This document shows positions 24,266 to 34,517 of a stretch of DNA of 64,000 nucleotides, piece by piece. A program made the position numbers and the translations under genes. Source of the DNA: Streptomyces cellostaticus (GTDB taxonomy: Bacteria; Actinomycetota; Actinomycetes; Streptomycetales; Streptomycetaceae); assembly GCF_001513965.1 (NCBI RefSeq), contig NZ_KQ948038.1, positions 78,663 through 142,662 of the forward strand. The letters are read 5' to 3'. The notes beneath the pieces are model-generated. The model ran no database searches and was not told where the DNA came from. It was given only the letters and a program-made list of their open reading frames with translations. Numbering within the stretch: the stretch's first letter is position 1; each line of letters starts with the position of its first letter.

Positions 24266-24970
24266 ATGCCCACGCCATACGGATCCCGCGGCGGCATGGC
24301 GTTCGGCGCGGAGGAGCTGCGTGTGCTCCGCCGCGCCCTCGCCCTCGCCCTTCACCCCGGCCGAGCGTCCGCCGAGGACATCAAGGACTGCTTCCGCCTC
24401 GCCGAGTCCCTCGACGAGGCGATGCGCGAGGGGGCCCGGCTGCGCGCCTTCCTGGTGGCCGACCTCGGCCGGTACCGCGCCGCCCTGCCAGGGACCGCTG
24501 CCGATTACCTCGCGCTCCTGGAGGAGGCGCTGGGCGCCGGACACCGGCCGACTCCGGACGACCTCGCAGCACTGCGGGCGCTGCGCGGGAACCCCATGGC
24601 GGCCGCTCTGCTGGACCGCTGTCAGGTGCTCGCCGAGCAGGACGTACGGGCACGCTTCGCCCAGGGTGCGCGCAAGGTCCCCGCCCCCGCCGTACCCCCC
24701 TCCCGGACGCGCCTGCTGGCCCTTCCCGGCGGCGCGGACAGCGCCCCGGCCGTCCAGCCCCAGGGTCCGGAGAAACCCGCCCAGAAGCCCTCCCAGGACC
24801 CCACGGGCAAGCCCGCCCCGAAACCCGTCCGCCCCCCGTCCGAACCCCCCGCCACGCAACCGTCCGCCCCGAAGCGCCCCATCCCCACCCCGGGCGAGGT
24901 CTTCCCGCCCCGCAGGCGTCCCGGACCGCCGGCCAATCCCCCCGAAACACAGCAACTGGCGGCCGGCTGA
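24266..24970 (+). CDS. Hypothetical protein with helical N-terminus and Pro/Lys-rich tail
   Basis: A 234-residue protein. Residues 15-135 are predicted helical (FGAEELRVLRRALALALHPGRASAEDIKDCFRLAESLDEAMREGARLRAFLVADLGRYRAALPG...). The last 90 residues are low-complexity Pro/Lys/Ala. There is no signal peptide or membrane helix. I do not recognise a named domain. It is preceded by an AT-richer upstream stretch (AACTTTTGTCCGATTAGCGGTAG) that may hold its promoter. The repeat array begins immediately after its stop. Confidence 0.65.
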   Translation: MPTPYGSRGGMAFGAEELRVLRRALALALHPGRASAEDIKDCFRLAESLDEAMREGARLRAFLVADLGRYRAALPGTAADYLALLEEALGAGHRPTPDDLAALRALRGNPMAAALLDRCQVLAEQDVRARFAQGARKVPAPAVPPSRTRLLALPGGADSAPAVQPQGPEKPAQKPSQDPTGKPAPKPVRPPSEPPATQPSAPKRPIPTPGEVFPPRRRPGPPANPPETQQLAAG

Positions 24971-25920
24971 GCGGATTGCCGCGGGCGCTGCCACGGACCC
25001 GGGCCGCCTCGCTCGCACTTGGGGTATCGGCCTGGGCGGGTGGCACGAAAGTCCGGGCGGACGGCGCGGCCGGCCGAACGGGGACGACCCCGGACCTGGG
25101 GCCGCCTCGTGCGCACCCGGGCACGCGCCCCGGGTGAGCGGCGCGGAGGTCTGGGCGGACGGCATCGATGGCTGAGCGCTGGGCCGCCTCGTTCGCACTC
25201 GGGGTATCAGCCCGGGCAGGCGGCGTGGAGGTCTGGGCGGACGGTGTGGACGGCTTGGCCGGCCGAACGGGGATGGTCCAGGGCCTGGGGCTGCCTCGTT
25301 CGCGCCCGGGTGCGCGGCGGGGATGTCAGGGCGGCCTGCGCGGACGGCTGGGCGGGCGCTGTCCTGGATCCGGGTCGCTTGGCTTGCGCCTGGGGTGTCG
25401 GGCTGGGCAGGTGGTGGGGGTGTCTGGGTGGCCTGTGTGGACGGCTGGGCGGGCGCTGTCCTGGATCCGGGTCGCTTGGCTTGCGCCTGGGGTGTCGGGC
25501 TGGGCAGGTGGTGGGGGTGTCTGGGTGGCCTGTGTGGACGGCTGGGCGGGCGCTGTCCTGGACCCCGGCCGTCTGCCGCGTACCCCGTGGAGGTCTGGGC
25601 GGACAACGCGGACTACCGGGCAGACGCTGCACCGGACCTGGCCGCCTCGCTTGCACCCGGGGTATCACCCGGGCAGATGGCGGGCTGTCTGGGCGCATGG
25701 TGGGGGCGGCGGGGCCGTGCCGAACGGGGATGGGCCCGGGCCTGGAGCCGCCTCGGGCGCACCCGGGCACGCGCCCCCGGGTGAGTGCGTGGGGCGTCTG
25801 GGAGGGCGGCGTCGAGGGGCGGGCGGGCATTGCCGCAGGCCCGGTGCCTCATCCGTGGGCGGTGCCCTGGTTCGCCCACCCCGCCCTATTCGCCCGGGGC
25901 CCCGTGGCTACCCTGGAGGC
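24971..25920. repeat. Non-coding array of eight or nine degenerate repeats of about 75-105 bp
   Basis: This 950-base stretch has no convincing gene. It is made of diverged copies of one unit that begins near (G)CCGCCTCG..CGCAC.CGGGGTATC and continues GGAGGTCTGGGCGGACGG. Copies begin near 25008, 25102, 25187, 25291, 25376, 25473, 25566, 25640 and 25747. Copy spacings are not multiples of three, so long open frames here are GC artefacts. Two copies hold an 8-base-arm hairpin (CACCCGGG/CCCGGGTG at 25114-25136 and 25760-25783). The function is unknown. Confidence 0.75.
25343..25563. repeat. 97-bp near-identical tandem repeat (2.3 copies)
   Basis: GACGGCTGGGCGGGCGCTGT starts at 25343, 25440 and 25537, giving an exact 97-base period. 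The first two full copies look identical by eye and the third is broken off after about 26 bases. The high identity contrasts with the diverged flanking copies and points to recent duplication. Confidence 0.9.
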
Positions 25921-26100
25921 ATGGACTACGTCTCCGCGCTCGTGCCTCCGGTCGTCATGGCCGTGTTCTTCATCGGTCTGGTCAGGGTGATCGTGAAGAC
26001 CCAGGGCGGGGCCGCCAAGGCCAAGGAGGACGCGGCCGTCGACGCCGCCCTCGCGCGCGCGGAGCGTGCGCAGCAGGCCCCGGCCGGCGGCGACGCCTGA
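25921..26100 (+). CDS. Small single-pass membrane protein of 59 residues
   Basis: MDYVSALVPPVVMAVFFIGLVRVIVKTQGGAAKAKEDAAVDAALARAERAQQ. One N-terminal membrane helix (about residues 4-25) is followed by a charged Ala-rich amphipathic helix. GGAGG lies close to the ATG at 25921 and a strong terminator follows. Proteins of this shape are common in actinobacteria but have no assigned role. The composition (a clean membrane helix and a defined end) marks it as real despite the repeats upstream. Confidence 0.72.
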   Translation: MDYVSALVPPVVMAVFFIGLVRVIVKTQGGAAKAKEDAAVDAALARAERAQQAPAGGDA

Positions 26101-26127
26101 GCTCTTCGCCTGCCGAACGCCTGTCGC

Positions 26128-26177
26128 GGCGTACGACTCCCCGCACCCCGGTGCTTTCCGAGTCGTACGCCCTTTTT
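26128..26177 (+). terminator. Rho-independent terminator
   Basis: Perfect 11-base arms (26128-26138 and 26161-26171, GGCGTACGACT and its complement) are followed by CTTTTTG. It ends the small membrane protein transcript. Confidence 0.88.
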
Positions 26178-26246
26178 GTTCGCTTTTGTAGCCTAAGTGC
26201 ACGTCTGGCACGCCATTGTCGGGATCTCCCACTATTGTTCTGAGTT

Positions 26247-26678
26247 GTGCCTCGCCCATTGGGAGAACTCGAAGACGCGGTCATGACGCGGGTCTGGAAG
26301 TGGAACCGCCCGGTGACCGTTCGAGAAGTCCTGGAAGACCTCCAGCAGGAACGGTCCATCGCGTACACCACCGTGATGACCGTTTTGGACAATCTCCATC
26401 AGAAGGGCTGGGTGCGCCGTGAGGCGGAAGGACGTGCCTATCGATATGAGGCCGTCTCGACTCGAGCCGCCTACGCCGCTGCCCTGATGAACGACGCCTG
26501 GTCGCAGAGCGACAACCCCGCCGCCGCTCTCGTCGCCTTCTTCGGGATGATGAGCGAGGAACAGCGCCTCGCCCTCAGGGACGCCGTACGCATCGTCCAG
26601 GGGCCGGAAACGCAGGAAGCCGCTCAAGCCTCGCAAGAGGAGAACCCCGGCTCGGCTGGGGATGCCGACGAGCGATAG
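26247..26678 (+). CDS. BlaI/MecI/CopY-family transcriptional repressor
   Basis: A 143-residue protein starting at GTG 26247. The winged-helix domain is PRPLGELEDAVMTRVWKWNRPVTVREVLEDLQQERSIAYTTVMTVLDNLHQKGWVRREAEGRAYRYEAV, a clear BlaI signature. The C-terminal part forms the dimerisation helices. BlaI repressors are usually paired with an M56 sensor protease that cleaves them; no such gene is adjacent here, so the trigger is not evident. The GNAT gene follows after nine bases and may be co-transcribed. Confidence 0.9.
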   Translation: MPRPLGELEDAVMTRVWKWNRPVTVREVLEDLQQERSIAYTTVMTVLDNLHQKGWVRREAEGRAYRYEAVSTRAAYAAALMNDAWSQSDNPAAALVAFFGMMSEEQRLALRDAVRIVQGPETQEAAQASQEENPGSAGDADER

Positions 26679-26687
26679 CGTCCGCTC

Positions 26688-27221
26688 ATGTCAGCAGAGC
26701 GTCCCGAAGTCACCGCAAAAGCCATCACCGTCCGGCGGGCCCGGACCAGCGATGTCCCGGCCGTGCGCCGGCTCCTCGACGCCTACGTCCGCGACCGCAT
26801 CCTGCTCGACAAAGCCACGGTCACGCTTTACGAGGACATCCAGGAGTTCTGGGTCGCGGAACGCGACGACAACGCCGAGGTGGTCGGCTGCGGCGCGCTG
26901 CACGTCATGTGGGAAGACCTCGCGGAAGTCCGCACTCTCGCGGTGAAGCCCGGCCTCAAGGGCGCCGGCGTCGGTCACCAGTTGCTGGAGAAGTTGGTGG
27001 AGACCGCGCGCTGGCTCGGCGTTCGACGCGTTTTCTGCCTGACCTTCGAAGTGGACTTCTTCGGGAAGCACGGCTTCGTGGAGATCGGTGAGACGCCGGT
27101 TGACACCGATGTCTACGCGGAGCTGTTGCGTTCCTATGACGAGGGCGTCGCGGAGTTCCTCGGTCTCGAACGAGTGAAACCGAACACCTTGGGCAACAGC
27201 CGGATGCTTCTGCATCTGTGA
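26688..27221 (+). CDS. Amino-acid N-acetyltransferase (ArgA-like GNAT)
   Basis: A 177-residue GNAT protein. Acetyl-CoA-binding signatures are ALHVMWEDLAEVRTLAVKPGLKGAGVGHQLLEKLVETARWLGVRRVFCLTFEVDFFGKHGFVEI. This is close to the short actinobacterial N-acetylglutamate synthases (like Mycobacterium Rv2747), which start arginine synthesis by acetylating glutamate. It ends with a segment that may hold the substrate pocket (FLGLERVKPNTLGNSRMLLHL). It follows the BlaI-type gene closely. General N-acetyltransferase function is certain; the arginine role is likely. Confidence 0.85.
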   Translation: MSAERPEVTAKAITVRRARTSDVPAVRRLLDAYVRDRILLDKATVTLYEDIQEFWVAERDDNAEVVGCGALHVMWEDLAEVRTLAVKPGLKGAGVGHQLLEKLVETARWLGVRRVFCLTFEVDFFGKHGFVEIGETPVDTDVYAELLRSYDEGVAEFLGLERVKPNTLGNSRMLLHL

Positions 27222-27279
27222 TCGTCATTGCCCGGGTGGCCTATGTCCGAAACGCGCATGTTTCCGGGCCGAGGCGGGT

Positions 27280-27311
27280 CCCCTGATCTCTCCCAGGGGT
27301 TTGTGTTTTTC
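27280..27311 (+). terminator. Terminator after the ArgA-like gene
   Basis: A short stem (CCCCTG 27280-27285 with CAGGGG 27294-27299) is followed by a T-rich tract TTTGTGTTTTT. It isolates the lsr2 promoter. Confidence 0.7.
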
Positions 27312-27423
27312 CGGCAAAAGCGGTTTGCTTTCCGACGTACTGCAGTACTGCATATAACAGGGACGGCGAAACGGCGGACGCCGCACACCCCCTGCCCTCA
27401 CGTTATCGATGAAAGGAAATCCG

Positions 27424-27759
27424 GTGGCACAGAAGGTTCAGGTCCTTCTTGTCGACGACCTCGACGGCGGCGAGGCGGACGAGACCGTGACGTTCGCGTT
27501 GGACGGCAAGACGTACGAGATCGATCTCACGACCGCCAATGCGGACAAGCTGCGCGGCCTTCTCGACCCCTATCTGAAGGGCGGTCGTCGTACCGGAGGC
27601 CGTGCTTCGGGCGGGCGCGGAAAGGCGCGTGCCGCTTCCGGTGGCAGCCAGGACACCGCGGCGATCCGCGCCTGGGCGAAGGAGAACGGTTACGAGGTCA
27701 ACGACCGCGGCCGTGTTCCCGCGTCCATTCGCGAGGCCTACGAGAAGGCCAACGGCTGA
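27424..27759 (+). CDS. lsr2: Nucleoid-associated protein Lsr2
   Basis: A 111-residue H-NS-like silencer that binds AT-rich DNA. The N-terminal oligomerisation domain is AQKVQVLLVDDLDGGEADETVTFALDGKTYEIDLTTANADKLRGLL. A basic linker (GGRRTGGRASGGRGKARAAS) leads to the DNA-binding domain AAIRAWAKENGYEVNDRGRVPASIREAYEKANG, with the AT-hook-like RGR. The GTG start at 27424 is chosen, with GAAAGGAAA upstream. The upstream region is unusually AT-rich and has a GTACTGCAGTAC palindrome (27337-27348), compatible with autoregulation. In Streptomyces Lsr2 silences specialised metabolite clusters. Confidence 0.96.
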   Translation: MAQKVQVLLVDDLDGGEADETVTFALDGKTYEIDLTTANADKLRGLLDPYLKGGRRTGGRASGGRGKARAASGGSQDTAAIRAWAKENGYEVNDRGRVPASIREAYEKANG

Positions 27760-28400
27760 TTTCTCCGGCAGGCGGGCGAAGGGGCGCTCGCGCGCCGCAG
27801 CCGGACGCGGTGGCACTGGGCTGCCACCGTGTCCACCAGTCGTACGAGATCGGGGGTGCCCCCCAGGCCCTCCATGGCCGGCAGTGCCGGCAGCGAGGCC
27901 TCGACCTCGCACCCCGGCGAAGGGGGTCGCAGCCATACAGCGGCCCCCTCAGCGGCATCGGCGCCGTCCCCGGCGCAGGCCCGCCCGGGCAGCAGTGGCG
28001 CCTGCATCAGGCCGCCCGTGCCCAGGGCTCGCAGATCGAGCGCCAGCGCGCCCCACTCCAGCCAGTCCAGCACCTCCGGCAGCTCCTCCGCGCTGCCCGC
28101 GGCCACCAGCAGCCGCATCCGGTCACCGCGCCGGGCCACCGGAGAGTCCGGTACGAGATGCCGGAGCGCTGCGGCGCCCGCCTCGGCCGGCACGTCCAGC
28201 ACGTCGAACCGCACCCCCGTGACCAGCCGCAGCGGCCGTCCGGGCACGGTCGGCCAGCCCAGATCGTTCTCGTACCAGTGCCGGGCCCGGACATCCGGAT
28301 CGGGCCGGCCGTCCGGGCCGTCCGGGCGGGCGGGCGTCTCCGGATCGACGGGGCGGCGAGGAAGGGGGACCGTGGAGGTCATGGAGACCGTGCCAGCCAT
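27738..28400 (-). CDS. Prim-Pol-like (bifunctional DNA primase/polymerase N-terminal) protein
   Basis: About 220 residues. The core RHWYENDLGWPTVPGRPLRLVTGVRFDVLDVPAEAGAAALRHL ... GDRMRLLVAAGSAEELPEVLDWLEWGALALDLRALGTGG resembles the N-terminal primase-polymerase domain found in actinobacterial proteins of this name. The catalytic acidic cluster of true Prim-Pol enzymes seems poor (only DVLD is visible), so it may be inactive. It ends inside the lsr2 gene, overlapping it by 22 bases on the opposite strand. The start at 28400 or 28382 is not resolved; neither has a good ribosome binding site. Confidence 0.6.
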   Translation of the reverse strand: MAGTVSMTSTVPLPRRPVDPETPARPDGPDGRPDPDVRARHWYENDLGWPTVPGRPLRLVTGVRFDVLDVPAEAGAAALRHLVPDSPVARRGDRMRLLVAAGSAEELPEVLDWLEWGALALDLRALGTGGLMQAPLLPGRACAGDGADAAEGAAVWLRPPSPGCEVEASLPALPAMEGLGGTPDLVRLVDTVAAQCHRVRLRRASAPSPACRRNQPLAFS

Positions 28401-28830
28401 GCCAAGTGCAACCGCCGAAGCAGGCCACAGGTTACGCTGGGTGTTCTGTCGAACGCACAGAGTGCCCACGAGGGGGGCGTGCGGGGGCCCGGGGAGGCGC
28501 AAGGTTGTTCGCCCATAGCGGAGGGAACCGGTGCGCGCGGCATGGAGTGTCAGTCCCTGCGGGTAAGACATGCCTAGTGGGAGGGGGCGACGCGCAGAAC
28601 GGGACGTCTCACGTTCGCCATCGGCGTAGTGGCGAGTGGGGTAACTGCCTGGCCTGCGGGAACATCGTCTCGCACCATCGGGTTGGAGCAGATGTCGGCG
28701 TTCGGGGTCAGGAGGCCAAGGACGGTGTCGGCAGTTGGAATGAGCGGTCCCCGCTTGCGGGACTAAGCTGCGGAAGGACAGGGAGGGGAAGTTCCCCCCA
28801 CTGCCTGACCGCTCTGAGGAGCGATTAACG
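28401..28830. promoter_or_regulatory. Divergent regulatory region between the Prim-Pol-like gene and clpC
   Basis: 430 bases without a convincing gene. It holds a ClgR-like box, a weaker second box at 28612-28629 (TGTTCGC-like, CGCCATCGGCG), an imperfect hairpin GTCCCCGC-TT-GCGGGAC near 28750, and the clpC ribosome binding site (GAGGAG). The length of the leader in front of clpC suggests long-range control. Confidence 0.6.
28506..28523. promoter_or_regulatory. Candidate ClgR binding site upstream of clpC
   Basis: The sequence TGTTCGCCCATAGCGGAG fits the published-type ClgR consensus (CGC-Y-N-A-N-R-GCG core with W at -1 and -4) at all core positions. ClgR activates clpC and clpP genes in Streptomyces and Corynebacterium. 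It lies 308 bases before the clpC start. Confidence 0.5.
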
Positions 28831-31359
<2,529 letters not shown>

Positions 31360-31379
31360 GCCTTACGGCGACGCCATGA

Positions 31380-31407
31380 GGGGCCGGTGCTTTCGGGCAC
31401 CGGCCCC
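31380..31407. terminator. Bidirectional terminator between clpC and the NACHT gene
   Basis: Perfect 11-base arms (31380-31390 and 31397-31407, GGGGCCGGTGC and its complement) around TTTCGG. It is followed by CTTCTG on the clpC side. The convergent NACHT gene ends 11 bases further. Confidence 0.78.
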
Positions 31408-31418
31408 CTTCTGCGTTT

Positions 31419-34400
31419 TCAGCGGTCCAAGGTGACTTCCGCATCCGGGAACAGCCCCGCGAAGCGAGAGACCGGGAACGAAGCACCGGGCCGGTTGTGC
31501 AGGATCACCGAGCGCAGCCCGGGCAACCGGGGGACCAAGGCGGCGAGATCCTCGGCACCGTACATGGCGGCCACCCGCAGAATCTCGATGCCGGGGAGTT
31601 CAGGCATCAGCTCGATGGAGTGCAGGAAATCCCGGATGATCGTCGCGTTCAGATACAGGTGGTTCAACTGGGGCAGGTCGGCGACCTCCTGCCAGTCGGC
31701 GACTGTCAGCTCCGTGGTCAACGGACCAAGGCTGAGCCGCTGCAGCGTGCTCCAGTGCCGCAGTCCCCGCAGCCCCGTACTGTCGGTGCTTTTGCTCCCC
31801 AGGAAGAGGAACTCCAATGGTGCGTCGACCGGGAGCACGCGGGTGAGCGTGGAGCCCGGCAGTTCCTGACTCAGAGAGAGACTGGTGAGTGACCGCAAGG
31901 ACCGCAGCCCGCTCATGTCGGCGATACCGTCGAAGACGAGGCCGTCGAGCGGCAGCGCGGACAACCGCTCCAGGCCCGTCACGGAAGGACATTCGCTCAG
32001 CCACAACCGACGGAGCGAGCTGAACGGCGTCAGAACGGCCAGATCGGTGATGGTCGGGTTGCTTCGCAGATCGAGCGAGTGCAGCGTCCCGGGGGCCGGC
32101 AGGGCGGCCAGGATGTCCTCGATGTGATGCGGGCCCCGGAAAGAGACCTCGGGCCACGGACGCATCCCGGCGAGGGCCGCGCGCTGGTCGGGCGAGTCGC
32201 AGGGGAGGATGAGGTGCGCCCGGTCAAGATGGTCCAGTACCTCGGCTGCGTAGGTCAGGGTGTCGAACCGGCTCCAGGTTCCGGCCAGTTGACGCCGCAC
32301 GTCGAAGCCCGGATGGTCCCGGAAGCGTCGTAGCACGGCCAGCGCTCCGTCCGGTTCCTCCGCCCCGAGGACCGAGGCGGTGACCGTGACGCCCTGTGCC
32401 TCCTCGTCCGTGAGCCCGTCCGGCCCTGGCAACAGCTCCAGCACCAACGGCCCCGCGTCCGCCAGGGTCTTGGCGTCCTCCGTCGTACGTGGCGGAATCA
32501 GCGCCGCGGCTCGGGCCTCCACCTCCAGCCGGACCTTCGGTTCCAAGGCCGCCGTATGTTCAAGGCATGCCAGCGCCAGCAGAGTGAGCCGAGGCGTGTT
32601 CCGAACCAGCAGCTCCCCCAGCATCCAGGCGCGCTCACCGGGCCGGGCATGGGCCACCGCCATCCGGATGACGTCTTCCCATTGCGTGTCGTCGCCGTGG
32701 CTGACGAGGACCTGGAGGTGGCCCTCCTCCACCGCGTAGCGCGCTGCCAGGTAGTCCTGGAAGGTGCGGTGCACGAAGTCCACCACGCCCTCGGCCGGTT
32801 GGCGCAGCAGCCCGCTCCGCAGCAGTAGTGTCCGAAGAACCGCCGCCGCGTCCCCCTGCGCCGATACGACTGTCGGCAGACACCGCTCCACAATCCCTTC
32901 GGCGGTACCGGCGTCCATCTCGGTACGGCCGCTCAGCACCAGTGCATAGGCCAGCCGCTGCAACAGCTCCAGCTGCACTTCCTCACCGAGCTCGACACCC
33001 ATCCCCCGCTCCCGGTCCCGCCGGGCAAGCAGCATCGTGAGGGCAGCGTCGTACAACTCCTTGCGGCCGGTGGGGAGGTAGCCCCGCCGCTCGCGGTGCA
33101 GCGCGCAGATCAGGCCGCACATCAACGGGTTGGTGGCCAGCCTGGCCAAGTCCCGCTTGGTGCGCAGCGCGTCCAGCAGCGGGCCTTCGTACTCGGGCAC
33201 CTGCGCCGCCTCGTGCCAGCGCCGTACGAACGTCGTCACCTCGGAGCGGCGCATCGGGGCCAGGGACAGTTCCCGGAAGCCCTCCTGGGCCAGCCAGTCG
33301 GGCCGTACGGCCGTGGGGCGGGAGGTCAGGAGCCAGTGGTTGCCGGGGTAGGCCTGGAGCAGGGAGCGCAGCCAGTCGCGGGTGCGGTGGCGGTCGGCGG
33401 CCGGGATCTCGTCCAGGCCGTCCACCAGGACCAGGCCGCGGCCCGCCGCCAGGACGCGTTCGGCCCAGCCCTCGGGCGGGGTCAGCGGGCAGCTCACCGC
33501 CTTGAGGAAGTCGGCCGGGGTCGGGAGCCGGCCCGTGCGGATCAGAGTGCGCAACGGGAGGACGTACGGGATGCGGTCGCCGACCCGGGCCGCCGTCACC
33601 GCCAGCCACTGCACCAGGGTCGTCTTGCCGGAGCCCGCGTCGCCGCGCAGCAGGACGCGGGAGTCGGTGACCAGCGCCTCCTCGGCGGGCAGCCGGCCTG
33701 TGGCGGCGGGCGGGCGCTCGCCCGGCAGCGCCTCAGGTAAAGCCTCCTGCGCGGCGGTCGCCTCCAGGCTCAGATAGGCCACTTCGAGGGGCCAGCGGTC
33801 CGGGGAGTCGCGCAGGTCGATGCCGTAGATGGTGATGTGGTTGTGCTGCTGGGCGACGTACGGGAGGTAGCGGCGCTCGAAGGCGGTGTCGCGGGCGTCG
33901 GGGCGCGGGATGCGCGCGATCAGCTCGTCCACCTTGGCGATCAGTTCTGCCTGCCCACGGCTCTGTTCGACGAGCGTGCGGGCTACGAAGGAGGAGCGCC
34001 GGGTGAAGAACTCCAGGATCTGCAGGCAGGCCCACTCCGTCGCGGAGTCGAGGAAGAGGGAGGCGTCCCTGGAAAGGCCGTTGCCGAAGACGAAGTCGGC
34101 TTGGTGCAGCTGCCTGGCCAGCTCGCGGTGGCCCAGGCGTACGGCCTGCACGTCGTCCATGTTCAGGTCGCCGAGTGCGAGCAGCCTGCGGGCCAGGGCG
34201 TCGGCGACGGCGGACTGTTCGTCGGCGGGAAAGGGGGCCTCGCCCGGGGAGTCCACCGCCTGGGCCACCAGCCGCCCGGCCAGCCGGTGGACGTCCTTCT
34301 CGGTCAGGGTGCGCTTCTCACCCCGGAACGACACGAGCGTGGACAAACGCACCGGTTTGTCCACCAGCCCCGCACCCGGCCCGTCCGCCACGAACAGCTT

Positions 34401-34460
34401 CTTCACCAGCGGCCCGATCAGGCTGGACACCAGCTTGCTGCCCAGTACGGCCGGCTCCAT
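31419..34460 (-). CDS. NACHT-domain NTPase with leucine-rich repeats (bacterial NLR-like; candidate phage defence)
   Basis: A 1013-residue protein. Residues 1-190 form a helical N-terminal domain of the kind preceding NACHT in many Streptomyces proteins (MEPAVLGSKLVSSLIGPLVKKLFV, LVSFRGEKRTLTEKDV). NACHT: Walker A RGDAGSGKTTLVQWLA (272-287), Walker B GLVLVDGLDEIP (342-353), sensor LLTSRP (377-382), then NPLMCGLICALHRERRGYLP and FVHRTFQDYLAARYA (562-576), the hallmark of bacterial NACHT proteins. Leucine-rich repeats fill about 785-1000 (LHSLDLRSNPTITDLAVL, LRRLWLSECPSVTGLERL). There is no membrane helix. Related bNACHT proteins protect against phages by sensing through their C-terminal repeats. 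No partner gene is adjacent, so it would act alone. It sits between clpC and a phosphatase gene. Confidence 0.88.
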   Translation of the reverse strand: MEPAVLGSKLVSSLIGPLVKKLFVADGPGAGLVDKPVRLSTLVSFRGEKRTLTEKDVHRLAGRLVAQAVDSPGEAPFPADEQSAVADALARRLLALGDLNMDDVQAVRLGHRELARQLHQADFVFGNGLSRDASLFLDSATEWACLQILEFFTRRSSFVARTLVEQSRGQAELIAKVDELIARIPRPDARDTAFERRYLPYVAQQHNHITIYGIDLRDSPDRWPLEVAYLSLEATAAQEALPEALPGERPPAATGRLPAEEALVTDSRVLLRGDAGSGKTTLVQWLAVTAARVGDRIPYVLPLRTLIRTGRLPTPADFLKAVSCPLTPPEGWAERVLAAGRGLVLVDGLDEIPAADRHRTRDWLRSLLQAYPGNHWLLTSRPTAVRPDWLAQEGFRELSLAPMRRSEVTTFVRRWHEAAQVPEYEGPLLDALRTKRDLARLATNPLMCGLICALHRERRGYLPTGRKELYDAALTMLLARRDRERGMGVELGEEVQLELLQRLAYALVLSGRTEMDAGTAEGIVERCLPTVVSAQGDAAAVLRTLLLRSGLLRQPAEGVVDFVHRTFQDYLAARYAVEEGHLQVLVSHGDDTQWEDVIRMAVAHARPGERAWMLGELLVRNTPRLTLLALACLEHTAALEPKVRLEVEARAAALIPPRTTEDAKTLADAGPLVLELLPGPDGLTDEEAQGVTVTASVLGAEEPDGALAVLRRFRDHPGFDVRRQLAGTWSRFDTLTYAAEVLDHLDRAHLILPCDSPDQRAALAGMRPWPEVSFRGPHHIEDILAALPAPGTLHSLDLRSNPTITDLAVLTPFSSLRRLWLSECPSVTGLERLSALPLDGLVFDGIADMSGLRSLRSLTSLSLSQELPGSTLTRVLPVDAPLEFLFLGSKSTDSTGLRGLRHWSTLQRLSLGPLTTELTVADWQEVADLPQLNHLYLNATIIRDFLHSIELMPELPGIEILRVAAMYGAEDLAALVPRLPGLRSVILHNRPGASFPVSRFAGLFPDAEVTLDR

Positions 34461-34517
34461 CCGCCACCCCCGTAGTCGCAGGAACAGACGGAGCCTAACC
34501 GCAGGTCCGAGTTGCCG

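Noticed and set aside
25343..25563. CRISPR array
   Set aside because: The repeats are direct, contiguous and 97 bases long without spacers, and no cas genes are near.
24971..25920. Long frames across the repeat array on both strands
   Set aside because: The 97-base period is not a multiple of three and no frame keeps a repeated peptide; Trp/Gly/Val-rich or Pro/Arg-rich translations are low complexity.
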